A stretch of DNA of 64,000 nt from Methylobacter sp. (GTDB taxonomy: Bacteria > Pseudomonadota > Gammaproteobacteria > Methylococcales > Methylomonadaceae): assembly GCA_030653985.1 (NCBI GenBank), contig JAURYJ010000016.1:1-64000 (forward strand), written 5' to 3'. A model generated the notes under the pieces. It saw only the letters and a program-made list of their open reading frames with translations. It was not told the origin of the DNA and did not search any database. A program made the position numbers and the translations under genes. How positions within the stretch are numbered: the first letter of the stretch is position 1; every line of letters begins with the position of its first letter. Positions 20,899-29,764 of this stretch are shown piece by piece.

Positions 20899-21393
20899 TT
20901 ACAATACCGCTAATGCGCTTTCATAATCAGGCTCGTTAGCGATTTCACCCACCAATTGCGTGTATATCACCTTATCATGCTCATCGATAATGACAATGGC
21001 ACGAGCGGTCAAACCGCGAAGGAAGGTATCAACGATGGTTACGCCGTAATCATCGGCAAAACTGGAGCGGAAGGTAGACAGAGGGATAACATCTTTTAAG
21101 CCTTCTGATTCGCAAAAGCGACTTTGGGCAAAAGGCAAATCGGCAGAAACGACTAACACCACAGTGTTGTCCAGATGCGAGGCTTTCTGGTTGAATTTAC
21201 GCGTTGATGCGGCGCAAGTTGGCGTGTCCAGACTGGGGACAATATTCAGTACTTTTCTTTTCCCGGCATAACTTGCCAAAGTGACATCGACTAACTCGCG
21301 ACTGGTCAGAGAGAATGCCGGTGCCTCACTGCCTACCGCAGGTAATTCTCCGAATGTATGTAGTGGTTTGCCTTGAAATGTAATGGTAGCCAT
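20899..21393 (-). CDS. tpx: thiol peroxidase (atypical 2-Cys peroxiredoxin)
   Basis: Tpx reduces hydrogen and alkyl peroxides with thioredoxin. The 164-residue protein has the peroxidatic Cys60 in SLDTPTCAAST and the resolving Cys94 in SRFCESEGL, the spacing of the Tpx subfamily. It is a single gene between uppP and der. No OxyR site was identified. Confidence 0.96.
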   Translation of the reverse strand: MATITFQGKPLHTFGELPAVGSEAPAFSLTSRELVDVTLASYAGKRKVLNIVPSLDTPTCAASTRKFNQKASHLDNTVVLVVSADLPFAQSRFCESEGLKDVIPLSTFRSSFADDYGVTIVDTFLRGLTARAIVIIDEHDKVIYTQLVGEIANEPDYESALAVL

Positions 21394-21430
21394 GGTGATT
21401 TCCTGTAGTCTTGGTTTAATACCTTAATAA

Positions 21431-21488
21431 CAGGCAAAACAAAGGACGAAAGGCAAAAACACAGCCCTCACCCTTTGCCTTGCCTTTT
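21431..21488. repeat. palindromic intergenic repeat, GGC-AAA/CTTTCG family
   Basis: AGGCAAAACAAAGG faces CCTTTGCCTTGCCT, 12 of 14 positions pairing. The right half shares AAAAACACAGCC, followed by CCCTTTGCCTT, with the copy at 26379. It overlaps the last codons and stop of der. Confidence 0.55.
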
Positions 21489-22884
21489 AATCCTTCTTCT
21501 TACTTTTTGCCCGCTTCATCAAGCGCTCACGCTTCTTTACCTGCCATTCGGTCATTTTTTTCTTTTGCCCGTGAAAGGGATTAACCGGCGATTTGAACAC
21601 TAAGCGTATCGGCGTGCCGACCAAACTCATTTTGTCCCGGTAGTAGTTCATTAAATAGCGCTTGTAAGACTCGGGCAGGACATCGGTTTGTACGCCATGA
21701 ATCACCACAACAGGTGGATTTCTGCCACCCTGATGAGCGTATTTGAGCTTAATGCGCCGCGTATTCACTATCGGCGGTTGATGCGCGGTTGTCGCTTCTT
21801 TTAAGATTCGGGTCAGTACCGGCGTGGACATATCAAGCATTGCCGCGGCATACAATTGCTGCACGACATCGAACATTTTGCCGACGCCACTGCCATGCAG
21901 TGCTGAAATCGGGTGTTTTTCCGCAAACTCCAGAAAAGACAGCTTGATATCGAGTTGCCGGTTAATGGTGACTTTTTGCTCGGCAGTGATGCCGTCCCAT
22001 TTGTTCAGACCGATAATCAAGGCTCTTCCGGCTTCCAATACCAGACCTAATAAATGCGCGTCCTGATCGGTGATGCCTTCTTGTGCATCAATCAAGTAGA
22101 TGACGACATTGGATTTTTCAATCGCCTGCAGCGATTTAATGACGCTGAATTTTTCAATAGTCTCTGATATTTTGGATCTTCTGCGCATTCCGGCAGTATC
22201 GACCAAGGTGAACAGCTTGCCATTGCGCTCAAAAGGGATGTAGATACTGTCCCGCGTCGTGCCCGGTTCATCATAGACGATAACCCGTTCTTCGCCCAAC
22301 AGGCGGTTGACCAGGGTTGATTTGCCGACATTGGGCCTTCCGACCACAGCGATGCCGATTCCCCCATGTTGCTCTTCCTCGTCACTAGCGTCCGGCGGCA
22401 ACAGTTCGTTAACTTTTTGCAGTAATTCAGGTATGCCTCTGCCGTGGGAGGCGGCGATCTGCACCGGTTCGCCCAAGGCCAGCGAATAAAAATCGGTGCT
22501 AGCGAGACTGGCATCCAGGCCGTCAACCTTGTTGGTGACCAATATAATCGGCTTTTGCAGCTTTCTCAGGGTATCGGCAATGACCTTGTCGGAAGCGCTC
22601 AGCCCTTCTCGTGCGTCAACCATAAAGAACACTATGTCGGCCTCTTCCAGCGCGACCTGCACCTGTTTTCTGGCAAAGCTTTCTATGCCTTCGGCGTCAT
22701 CGGCTATACCGCCGGTATCGACGACTAGACAGGGACGATCGCCCAGTTTTACCCGACCGTATTGCCTGTCTCGGGTTAATCCTGAAAAATCCGCAACCAG
22801 AGCATCGCGGCTGCGCGTTAAATAATTAAATAATGTGGACTTGCCCACATTGGGCCGCCCTACTAGGGCTATTACAGGTAACAT
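21487..22884 (-). CDS. der: ribosome biogenesis GTPase Der (EngA)
   Basis: Der acts in 50S subunit maturation. It has two tandem GTPase domains, each with GRPNVGKST (residues 8-16 and near 183), DTGG or DTAGM switches, and NKVD or NKWD specificity motifs, followed by a KH-like C-domain ending in a Lys/Arg-rich tail. The 465-residue length is typical. It follows bamB in the conserved hisS-yfgM-bamB-der order, though a 141-base gap with a large palindrome separates it from bamB. Confidence 0.97.
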   Translation of the reverse strand: MLPVIALVGRPNVGKSTLFNYLTRSRDALVADFSGLTRDRQYGRVKLGDRPCLVVDTGGIADDAEGIESFARKQVQVALEEADIVFFMVDAREGLSASDKVIADTLRKLQKPIILVTNKVDGLDASLASTDFYSLALGEPVQIAASHGRGIPELLQKVNELLPPDASDEEEQHGGIGIAVVGRPNVGKSTLVNRLLGEERVIVYDEPGTTRDSIYIPFERNGKLFTLVDTAGMRRRSKISETIEKFSVIKSLQAIEKSNVVIYLIDAQEGITDQDAHLLGLVLEAGRALIIGLNKWDGITAEQKVTINRQLDIKLSFLEFAEKHPISALHGSGVGKMFDVVQQLYAAAMLDMSTPVLTRILKEATTAHQPPIVNTRRIKLKYAHQGGRNPPVVVIHGVQTDVLPESYKRYLMNYYRDKMSLVGTPIRLVFKSPVNPFHGQKKKMTEWQVKKRERLMKRAKSKKKD

Positions 22885-22904
22885 ATCGACTCGGTAATTA
22901 GAAA

Positions 22905-22999
22905 AATGGAACGCTGATGACGCTGATAGTTATGATCAAATAAGATCTTTTTGAATTATCTGCGTTAATCGTATTGATCTGCGTCATCTGCGTTCCATT
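22905..22999. repeat. 95-bp imperfect palindrome between bamB and der
   Basis: The left arm 22905-22927 begins AATGGAACGCTGATGACGCT and the right arm is 22977-22999. They pair at 21 of 23 positions, and weaker pairing continues inward around AAGATC. Repeats worded GGAACGC...GATGACGC occur between genes in many unrelated proteobacteria. It is not a coding region. Confidence 0.75.
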
Positions 23000-23025
23000 G
23001 TATTTGATGACAGGGCAGTTCCTTT

Positions 23026-24285
23026 TTATCGGACTTTTAAAGCGGCAAGAGTGCCGTCTTTTGCATAAACATAAACAATATTATCTACCACGATTGGCTG
23101 GGCATCAATGGGGCCGTCGGTCACTTGTACACGACCGAGTTGCCTGCCATCGGTACTGGACAACCAATGCACATAGCCTTCAAGATCGCCCACTACCACA
23201 TAATTTTCATAGACGGCAGGAGCGGTTAATCTTCTTTGATGTAAATCCTGTTGCTTCCACAAGGACGCACCGCTACGCTGATCCAGTTGCATGACATGGC
23301 TTTGGGAATCGGCCAGGTACAAGTACCGATAGTCGTTGCTCAAACCGGAATGCGACGAAATGGTTTCATTGCGCCACAACACATCGCCATCCACTTCCGA
23401 AATAGCCGCTATGCCGCCCTGATAACTGACAACATAAATCACCCCGTTAATGGCGATAGGATCGACATCCAGATCCACCAGCCGTTCAATCTCAGAACGC
23501 CCCTTGGGAATGGCAATGCTGGTTTCCCACACATATTTGCCGTCAACCAGGCGCAAAGCCATGAGTTTTCCGCTGTCGTAACCGCCGATTACGTTACCTT
23601 CAACAATCAACGGCGATCCGGTTCCGCGTACACTTAATGCAGGTACGGCGTGCTCATAACTCCACAGCTTGCCGCCGGCCTTTTCATCAAGCGCGATCAC
23701 CGCGCCATCCGTGGTGCGCACTATAACAATATGATTGGCGATAACTGGCACCGAAAGCACTTCGCTGGATACTGCGACTTTCCACAATACCGCTCCAGTT
23801 TCAATATTTAAGGCAACAACTTCAGCATCGCTGGAGCCCAAAATCACAGTGCCTTCGCCCAGCCCCGGTCCTCCGGAAAAAGGCACTTCGGTTTCAGTCT
23901 CCCAAAGCAAATCACCGGTCGTCAGGCTTCTGGCTTGCACCACGCCCTCACGATCCGCCGCCAGTATTTTTCCACTGCCGATGCCGGGTATCAATTTTAA
24001 CGATTGCTCGTCAGCACCTACCCCCACCGATTCCTTCCAGGTGACATCGATCTGAATTTCAGGGGTGTACTCCACCAGGAGACTCGGAGGCGCCGTATTA
24101 TCTTCGCCGCCGCTAAAGTAATCGGTAATGCCGGAAATAGATTCACCCAGAGTATCAATAGCCGTACAGCCCGTTAATACAGTGATAGCAACGAAGGCAC
24201 AGGGCAAAAGGCAACAGGCGAAAAAACCTTTCGTCTTGCGCCTTTTGCCCTGTGCCTGACTCACATAGCTTAAATAGTTAGTCAT
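23026..24285 (-). CDS. bamB: outer membrane assembly lipoprotein BamB
   Basis: BamB is a beta-propeller lipoprotein of the BAM complex that inserts outer-membrane proteins. Eight PQQ-like blades are suggested by repeated segments such as GDLLWETETEVPF, GAVLWKVAVSSE, GGKLWSYEH and GDVLWRNE. The lipobox is LTGC near residue 39. The signal peptide is unusual. Its charged part (KRRKTK) and hydrophobic part (GFFACCLLPCAF) are encoded by a long palindromic repeat. No other in-frame ATG before the lipobox was found, and no clear ribosome site precedes the start. It sits 11 bases after yfgM. Confidence 0.94.
   Translation of the reverse strand: MTNYLSYVSQAQGKRRKTKGFFACCLLPCAFVAITVLTGCTAIDTLGESISGITDYFSGGEDNTAPPSLLVEYTPEIQIDVTWKESVGVGADEQSLKLIPGIGSGKILAADREGVVQARSLTTGDLLWETETEVPFSGGPGLGEGTVILGSSDAEVVALNIETGAVLWKVAVSSEVLSVPVIANHIVIVRTTDGAVIALDEKAGGKLWSYEHAVPALSVRGTGSPLIVEGNVIGGYDSGKLMALRLVDGKYVWETSIAIPKGRSEIERLVDLDVDPIAINGVIYVVSYQGGIAAISEVDGDVLWRNETISSHSGLSNDYRYLYLADSQSHVMQLDQRSGASLWKQQDLHQRRLTAPAVYENYVVVGDLEGYVHWLSSTDGRQLGRVQVTDGPIDAQPIVVDNIVYVYAKDGTLAALKVR
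24194..24258. repeat. long palindrome inside the bamB signal-peptide coding region
   Basis: GGCACAGGGCAAAAGGC (24196-24212) pairs perfectly, 17 of 17, with 24240-24256. Weaker pairing continues inward to GAAA/TTTC. The wording places it in the same family as the intergenic copies at 9506, 21431, 26379 and 41744. Here it is translated as part of BamB, roughly residues 10-31. Confidence 0.85.
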
Positions 24286-24296
24286 TGTTTTTAAGT

Positions 24297-24926
24297 TTAT
24301 AGCTTTTCTTGAGCGGTCAGATCATCAATTTTGAACTGTAACAACGGTGACTGTTGGCCAGCTCTTAAGGCATTCTGATACGAAGTACGGGCCTCATCCA
24401 AGCGATCCAGAGCTACATATAAATCACCGACTAATTCATCATAATTAGCTGAATAGCTAACTGCCGTTTTGGCATCGACATCGTTAATTATCTGTAAACC
24501 CTGTTCATATTCACCGGTAGCAAGCATTAGACGTACCAGTCTTATCTTGGCGATATGACTCAGATGTTTATCAGACTCTGCCGCAACCATTTTCAAAATT
24601 TGCTTTGCTGCGGCGAAATCACCTTGCTCGGACTTTAATTTGGCCTGCAATAAACGACTGAATGCCGCATATTCGGAACCTTTAAATTGCTCCCGCATAC
24701 CTTCCGCCAGCGTGTCCACTGTGTCTTTTTTACCCTCGTCCAGTGCTTTTAGTAATTGACTATAAGCTACGGAAGCTTGCGCCGCCTGCTCTTTTTTATG
24801 ATCCTGCCAATAATTCCAGCCCAGAATAATGACAATACCCATAACTAAACCGACGATGATAGAGATTGAGTTTTCTTTCCACCATCTTTTTAAGGCTTCA
24901 ACCTGTTCTTCTTCTGTATCGTACAT
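24297..24926 (-). CDS. yfgM: YfgM-type ancillary SecYEG/periplasmic chaperone TPR protein
   Basis: An inner-membrane protein with a short cytoplasmic N-terminus, one membrane helix (about residues 19-38, ISIIVGLVMGIVIILGW) and a periplasmic TPR-like domain rich in Ala/Leu helices, including FAAAKQILKMV. Family members bind SecYEG and periplasmic chaperones. I took the ATG at 24926 (209 residues); a GTG two codons upstream is an alternative. Position between hisS and bamB is the conserved one. Confidence 0.88.
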   Translation of the reverse strand: MYDTEEEQVEALKRWWKENSISIIVGLVMGIVIILGWNYWQDHKKEQAAQASVAYSQLLKALDEGKKDTVDTLAEGMREQFKGSEYAAFSRLLQAKLKSEQGDFAAAKQILKMVAAESDKHLSHIAKIRLVRLMLATGEYEQGLQIINDVDAKTAVSYSANYDELVGDLYVALDRLDEARTSYQNALRAGQQSPLLQFKIDDLTAQEKL

Positions 24927-24972
24927 TTCCACTTGTTTTTCTCTTGTTTAATGTTTTAAAAAATATATTTCC

Positions 24973-24989
24973 ACCACGAAGGCACGAAG
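24973..24989. repeat. partial copy of the ACCACGAAG...CACGAAG repeat
   Basis: ACCACGAAGGCACGAAG resembles one arm of the full palindrome at 50304-50370. The opposite arm here is decayed (CGTCGTAGCTTTCGTTG). It lies in the 94-base gap between yfgM and hisS. Confidence 0.4.
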
Positions 24990-25026
24990 TTCTTATTCTA
25001 TTTTTTCGTCGTAGCTTTCGTTGTCA

Positions 25027-26304
25027 TTAACCCATCTGAATTTGTAAAAACTCAACTGCCTGCTGCTGAGTCATATTCTGTTGTTCTTGCTCATTATTAC
25101 GTAGCGTTTTGACGCTGACCTCACCGCGACTGACTTCATCGTCGCCAAGAATGATCGCAAATTCGGCACCGCTTTTGTCGGCTTTTTTAAACTGACTTTT
25201 AAAACTGCCTCCGCCGCAATTCACCTGCAATTTCAAACCGGGTATTTCATCCCTAATAGCCTCGGCAAAACGCATGCCTTCTTGTTCAGCGGCTTCGCCG
25301 ACACGGATCATATACACATCGACGGGGCTTGCAAGCTGCACATTAGGCAATGTTTCCATCAAAGCCAATAGGCGCTCAATACCCATCGCAAAACCGACCG
25401 CATGATTCGGCTTGCCGCCTAGTTGTTCTATCAGTCCATCATAACGCCCGCCGGCGCAAACAGTACCTTGAGATCCCAGTTCGTCGGTAACCCATTCAAA
25501 AACAGTCTTGCTGTAATAATCCAGGCCGCGTACTAATCGGGAGTTAAGCTCGTAGCTTATGCCTAAATCATCCAATATCGTGGTGATCGCGTTAAAATGC
25601 TGGCGGCTGTCATCGCCCAGATAATCGGTCAATTCCGGTGCGTTGGCGACAAGCTGCTGCATCGCCGGATTTTTGGTATCCAAAATTCGCAGCGGATTCG
25701 TCTTGAGCCGACGCAAACTATCTTCATCCAACTGTTCCAAATGGCCTTGAAAATAGTTAACCAGCGTTTCACGATACACCATGCGCTCAGGCAGAGTACC
25801 CAAGGAATTAAGCTGTAGACGAACCTTATCGCGGATGCCCAGCTTTTTCCACAGCCGATCCATCAGCAAAATTAATTCTGCATCAATATCAGGACCTGCC
25901 ATGCCGTAGGTTTCGACGCCGAGTTGAAAAAACTGGCGATAACGGCCTTTTTGCGGGCGCTCATGTCGATACATTGGGCCGTAATACCATAACCGGTGTA
26001 CCTGATTATGTAACAATCCATGTTCAAGACAGGCTCTAAGACAACCGGCGGTACCTTCGGGACGCAAGGTTAAGGAGTCGCCGTTCCGATCATCGAAAGT
26101 ATACATTTCTTTTTCGACGATGTCGGTTACTTCGCCGATTGAACGCTTGAAAAGTTCAGTTTTTTCGACGATAGGCAGTCGTATTTCACTGTAACCATAA
26201 GCGCCGAGTATGTCTCTGATGCAAAGCTCTACATATTGCCAGCGTGGTGTCTGCTCAGGAAGCACATCGTGCATCCCACGAATTGCTTGAATATTATTGG
26301 CCAT
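25027..26304 (-). CDS. hisS: histidyl-tRNA synthetase
   Basis: HisRS charges tRNA-His. The 425-residue class II enzyme has motif 2 around [14 protein letters not shown], the histidine motifs [15 protein letters not shown] and AGGRYDGL, motif 3 GFAMGIERL and a C-terminal anticodon-binding domain. It is normal in length. In many gammaproteobacteria ispG and rodZ lie just upstream; here a repeat and then pilW are found instead. Confidence 0.97.
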   Translation of the reverse strand: MANNIQAIRGMHDVLPEQTPRWQYVELCIRDILGAYGYSEIRLPIVEKTELFKRSIGEVTDIVEKEMYTFDDRNGDSLTLRPEGTAGCLRACLEHGLLHNQVHRLWYYGPMYRHERPQKGRYRQFFQLGVETYGMAGPDIDAELILLMDRLWKKLGIRDKVRLQLNSLGTLPERMVYRETLVNYFQGHLEQLDEDSLRRLKTNPLRILDTKNPAMQQLVANAPELTDYLGDDSRQHFNAITTILDDLGISYELNSRLVRGLDYYSKTVFEWVTDELGSQGTVCAGGRYDGLIEQLGGKPNHAVGFAMGIERLLALMETLPNVQLASPVDVYMIRVGEAAEQEGMRFAEAIRDEIPGLKLQVNCGGGSFKSQFKKADKSGAEFAIILGDDEVSRGEVSVKTLRNNEQEQQNMTQQQAVEFLQIQMG

Positions 26305-26378
26305 ATTTAAATAGGGTTGATGTCACGGATTTAAATAACTTCATCATTAATAAGGGGTAAACCTACAAAAAACAAAAA

Positions 26379-26434
26379 GAGGCAAAAGACAAAAAACACA
26401 GCCATCCCCCTTTGCCTTTCGCCCTTCGTCTTTT
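26379..26434. repeat. palindromic intergenic repeat, GGC-AAA/CTTTCG family
   Basis: AGAGGCAAAAGAC faces CTTTGCCTTTCGCCCTTCGT. It shares an AAAAACACAGCC segment and CCCTTTGCC with the copy at 21431. It fills the hisS-pilW junction. Confidence 0.5.
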
Positions 26435-26436
26435 CA

Positions 26437-27204
26437 TTAAAAACCGTTAAGCTCTAAAATTTTCTTTGCTTCAGTTGAAAGCGGGAATTTTTCCAGTAAC
26501 AAGTTTTTATATTGCTTGGACAGCTCTTTATTGCCCAGTGCCCGTTCAGCTTGCGCAGCAAACCATAAGGTTTCCGAGGTATGTCCCGCAACACCTAAAT
26601 AGCGCTGCAAAAAACCTTTTGCTGCCCAAAAATCGCTTTTTTCATAAGCCATTTTCTGCATTTCCGCTAATGCCGGCGCGTAGGCTTTATTAAATTGCAA
26701 TGCTTGCCTGAAATAATTCTCGGCTTGCTGTTTTTGCCCCATGCCCAGTTGGCAACGTCCGGCATTGGTTAATGCCAACCATTGCCTATCGTTTAGCGGA
26801 TTTGAACCCGCCTCAGACAATAAAGCCATACCGTCTTCAAACTCACCATGTTCACAGAGAAAACGACCCAAATTATTTTTCACCGCCAAATCATTAGGCA
26901 CCAAATTGAGGGCCGTTTCATAATGATCTTTGGCTTTATCGGGTTGATTTAATTTTTCATACAAAAAAGCCAGGGCATTATGCGCCTGCGCATTATCCGA
27001 GTTATTTGTTAATGCCCGCAGCAAGTTTTCCTTAGCCAGCTCTAGCTTATTCATGCTGAGATAGCGCACCCCCAGCTGAAAATGTATATCGCCGGCATCA
27101 TCATGCTTAGCGTTGCTCGCTGAACCACAGGCAACCAACATCACAGCAAGCAGGACCGGTGTAAATCGATTCAACTTTTTTGACGCTTCAAGCTGCACCG
27201 GCAC
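26437..27204 (-). CDS. pilW: type IV pilus biogenesis/stability lipoprotein PilW (PilF)
   Basis: PilW/PilF is an outer-membrane lipoprotein that assembles the PilQ secretin. A lipoprotein signal ([11 protein letters not shown], Cys near residue 26) is followed by four to six TPR units, for example [20 protein letters not shown] and [20 protein letters not shown]. The GTG start at 27204 gives 255 residues and overlaps rlmN by 17 bases; the precise start is uncertain. Gene order ndk-rlmN-pilW is conserved in gammaproteobacteria. Confidence 0.92.
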   Translation of the reverse strand: MPVQLEASKKLNRFTPVLLAVMLVACGSASNAKHDDAGDIHFQLGVRYLSMNKLELAKENLLRALTNNSDNAQAHNALAFLYEKLNQPDKAKDHYETALNLVPNDLAVKNNLGRFLCEHGEFEDGMALLSEAGSNPLNDRQWLALTNAGRCQLGMGQKQQAENYFRQALQFNKAYAPALAEMQKMAYEKSDFWAAKGFLQRYLGVAGHTSETLWFAAQAERALGNKELSKQYKNLLLEKFPLSTEAKKILELNGF

Positions 27205-28306
27205 GTTCAGAACCTACCGCATGGAGTTTTAAGTGCCTCCGACTTTTATCCTGAACTTGCCCTACCAGCTGACCGCAGGCCGCGTCAATATCTTCGCCTC
27301 GCGTCTTTCTGATCGTGGTGATGATACCGGCATCAGTTAACAGCGTTTTAAACCGGTTGATCGTTTCATTGTTTGAACAGCGGTAAGACGATGAGGGAAA
27401 CGGGTTAAACGGTATTAAATTGACTTTTGACGGCACCGTTTTTAACAGTTTAATCAATCCCCGCGCATCCTGCAGCGAGTCATTAATGCCATCAAGCATC
27501 ACATATTCAAAGGTGACGGTGCGGCGCGGCGCTATCTTGGCATTATCCCGGCACGCCTCCATTAATTCCTTCAATGGGTATTTTTTATTGATAGGAACCA
27601 GCTCATCCCTTAATTCATCGGTCACTGCATGTAACGACACCGCAAGACTGACATCGCATTCCTGAGTTAACCTGTACATGGCAGGCACTACGCCCGAGGT
27701 GCTGACGGTCACCCGGCGCTTGGACAGCCCGAAGGTGAAATCATCCATCATCAGATTCATCGCGGCGACTGCATTGTTAAAATTAAGCAGCGGTTCGCCC
27801 ATGCCCATCATCACGACATTGGTGATGCGTTTTTCTGCACCCAAACGCTTTTGCGCAACGATTAACTGGCCGATAATTTCTGAGGTACTCAGGTTACGAT
27901 TAAAGCCTTGCTGAGCCGTAGAACAAAAGGTACAAGCCAATGCACAACCGATTTGCGAGGATACGCATAAGGTGCCGCGCCCTTCTTCCGGAATAAAAAC
28001 CGTTTCTATCCGGTTGCCGCAGTGAGTTTGAACCACCCATTTACGCGTACCGTCTGTAGCGATTTTTTCAAGCACGATTTCCGGCGTTGCTATGTAGCAG
28101 TTTTCGGATAAATAAGCGCGCAAAGACTTGCTCATATCGGTCATCAGGTCGAAGTCTTCGACCCCTTCCTGATAGATCCATTTGAGCAATTGGGTCGCCC
28201 GGAACGGTTTTTCGCCTAAGCCGACAAAAAAGGCCGCAAGGCCTTTTCTGTCGAAATCGAGCAAATTGATGGTTTTGGTATTAACGGGTTCTAGCACAGA
28301 GTTCAT
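27188..28306 (-). CDS. rlmN: dual-specificity 23S rRNA/tRNA (adenine-C2) methyltransferase RlmN
   Basis: RlmN methylates A2503 of 23S rRNA and A37 of some tRNAs by a radical SAM ping-pong mechanism. The cluster-binding CxxxCxxC is in [10 protein letters not shown], and the methyl-carrying C-terminal Cys is in [12 protein letters not shown] used the ATG at 28306 (372 residues), which overlaps ndk by 26 bases. An upstream start 29 codons earlier would run deep into ndk and adds nothing family-like. Confidence 0.96.
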   Translation of the reverse strand: MNSVLEPVNTKTINLLDFDRKGLAAFFVGLGEKPFRATQLLKWIYQEGVEDFDLMTDMSKSLRAYLSENCYIATPEIVLEKIATDGTRKWVVQTHCGNRIETVFIPEEGRGTLCVSSQIGCALACTFCSTAQQGFNRNLSTSEIIGQLIVAQKRLGAEKRITNVVMMGMGEPLLNFNNAVAAMNLMMDDFTFGLSKRRVTVSTSGVVPAMYRLTQECDVSLAVSLHAVTDELRDELVPINKKYPLKELMEACRDNAKIAPRRTVTFEYVMLDGINDSLQDARGLIKLLKTVPSKVNLIPFNPFPSSSYRCSNNETINRFKTLLTDAGIITTIRKTRGEDIDAACGQLVGQVQDKSRRHLKLHAVGSERAGAA

Positions 28307-28712
28307 TGTCTGAGAAAAAGTAAGCAATTTCCCTTTGGGCGGTTTCGACTGCATCAGATCCGTGTACAGCGTTTTCATCGATACTGCTGGCAAAATCAGC
28401 GCGGATAGTACCCGCAGCCGCTTCTTTAGGGTTGGTAGCGCCCATGATGTCGCGATGTTTAAGAACCGCGTTTTCGCCTTCCAGCACTTGCATGATCACA
28501 GGACCTGAAATCATAAATGCAACCAAATCATTAAAGAAACCGCGCTCGCTGTGTTCTGCGTAAAAACCTTCGGCTTGTTCTTTAGTCAAATGCAGCATTT
28601 TTGCGGCAACGATCTTTAAATCGCTCTTTTCAAAACGACTGTAAATTTCGCCGATAACATTTTTTGCTACTGCGTCAGGTTTAATGATTGAGAAAGTGCG
28701 TTCTATCGCCAT
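28281..28712 (-). CDS. ndk: nucleoside diphosphate kinase
   Basis: Ndk balances nucleoside triphosphate pools by a phospho-His ping-pong mechanism. The catalytic His117 is in [12 protein letters not shown]; the nucleotide-binding start [11 protein letters not shown] is present. The 143-residue length is typical. It leads the ndk-rlmN-pilW operon and overlaps rlmN. Confidence 0.97.
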   Translation of the reverse strand: MAIERTFSIIKPDAVAKNVIGEIYSRFEKSDLKIVAAKMLHLTKEQAEGFYAEHSERGFFNDLVAFMISGPVIMQVLEGENAVLKHRDIMGATNPKEAAAGTIRADFASSIDENAVHGSDAVETAQREIAYFFSDNELCARTR

Positions 28713-28800
28713 TTTTTAAAGCTCCAAATTAAGAATAAATAGTGTTAAGCGGCGGATTATACCTGAATCAACCGCTGTACTTTGAAAATACCTGATGCAC

Positions 28801-29730
28801 TTAAGGTCTATCATCCATCAGCTCAGCACCTTCTTTTACCGGGATCATCAAATCTTCTGCGCTAATACCCAGCAGCAAAACCGCAGGACTGGCGATAAAG
28901 ATAGAAGAATACGTGCCAAAAACCACGCCAAATAACAGCGCAATCGAAAAATTATGAATCACTTGTCCGCCAAGGAAAAACAACGAAACCAGCGCCAAAA
29001 ATACCGTCAACGAGGTAATAATAGTTCGGCTTAAGGTGACATTAACCGCGCTATTCATGATTTCTTCGGTCGATGTATTTCTTAATTGCCTAAAATTTTC
29101 ACGGATACGATCATAAACCACAATGGTATCGTTCAAGGAATAACCAATCAGTGCGAGAATCGCCGCCAATACTGTCAGGTCGAACTCCAACCCTAACACC
29201 GAGAAAAAGCCCAACGTGACAATCACATCATGAAAGGTCGCTATGATCGCGCCGACAGAAAATTTCCACTCAAAACGCCAGGCCACATAAATCAGTATAC
29301 CTATCGTCGAATACAGCAGCGCCAAAAAGCCATCCTCAGCTAAATCATCTCCCACTTGGGGGCCGACAAATTCAACACGATGGATAATTGCCGGTTCTTT
29401 AGTCGTCTTGTTAATCGCATCAAGTACCTTGGCACTTAAATCGACACTACTGACCTTTTCATCAGATCTTAAGCGTATCAGTACATCTTTGGTAGTACCA
29501 AAATTCTGCACCGTAGCCTCGCCAAAGCCTTCAGCGGCCAAGGTGCTACGCAGCTCAGTCAAATCGGCAGCTTGTTGATAGCCGACTTCAATTAAGGTGC
29601 CGCCGGTAAAATCGATACCCATCTCCAAGCCGCGTATAGCCAGCGATCCTATCGCAATAATCGACAGCACGGCAGAAAATATCAACGCTATATTTCGGTT
29701 ACCGATAAAGTTTATATTTGTTTTAAACAT
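28801..29730 (-). CDS. secF: protein translocase subunit SecF
   Basis: SecF with SecD uses the proton gradient to pull exported proteins through SecYEG. The 309-residue protein has an N-terminal membrane helix (about 14-33), a periplasmic P1 domain and five further membrane helices from about residue 135, including LEFDLTVLAAILALIGYSLNDTIVVYDRIRE, given here as LTVLAAILALIGYSLND plus the DRIRENF loop. It follows secD by 34 bases. Confidence 0.96.
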   Translation of the reverse strand: MFKTNINFIGNRNIALIFSAVLSIIAIGSLAIRGLEMGIDFTGGTLIEVGYQQAADLTELRSTLAAEGFGEATVQNFGTTKDVLIRLRSDEKVSSVDLSAKVLDAINKTTKEPAIIHRVEFVGPQVGDDLAEDGFLALLYSTIGILIYVAWRFEWKFSVGAIIATFHDVIVTLGFFSVLGLEFDLTVLAAILALIGYSLNDTIVVYDRIRENFRQLRNTSTEEIMNSAVNVTLSRTIITSLTVFLALVSLFFLGGQVIHNFSIALLFGVVFGTYSSIFIASPAVLLLGISAEDLMIPVKEGAELMDDRP

Positions 29731-29764
29731 AATTTAATCTTCTAAAAGTGGGGGATTGCATTGG

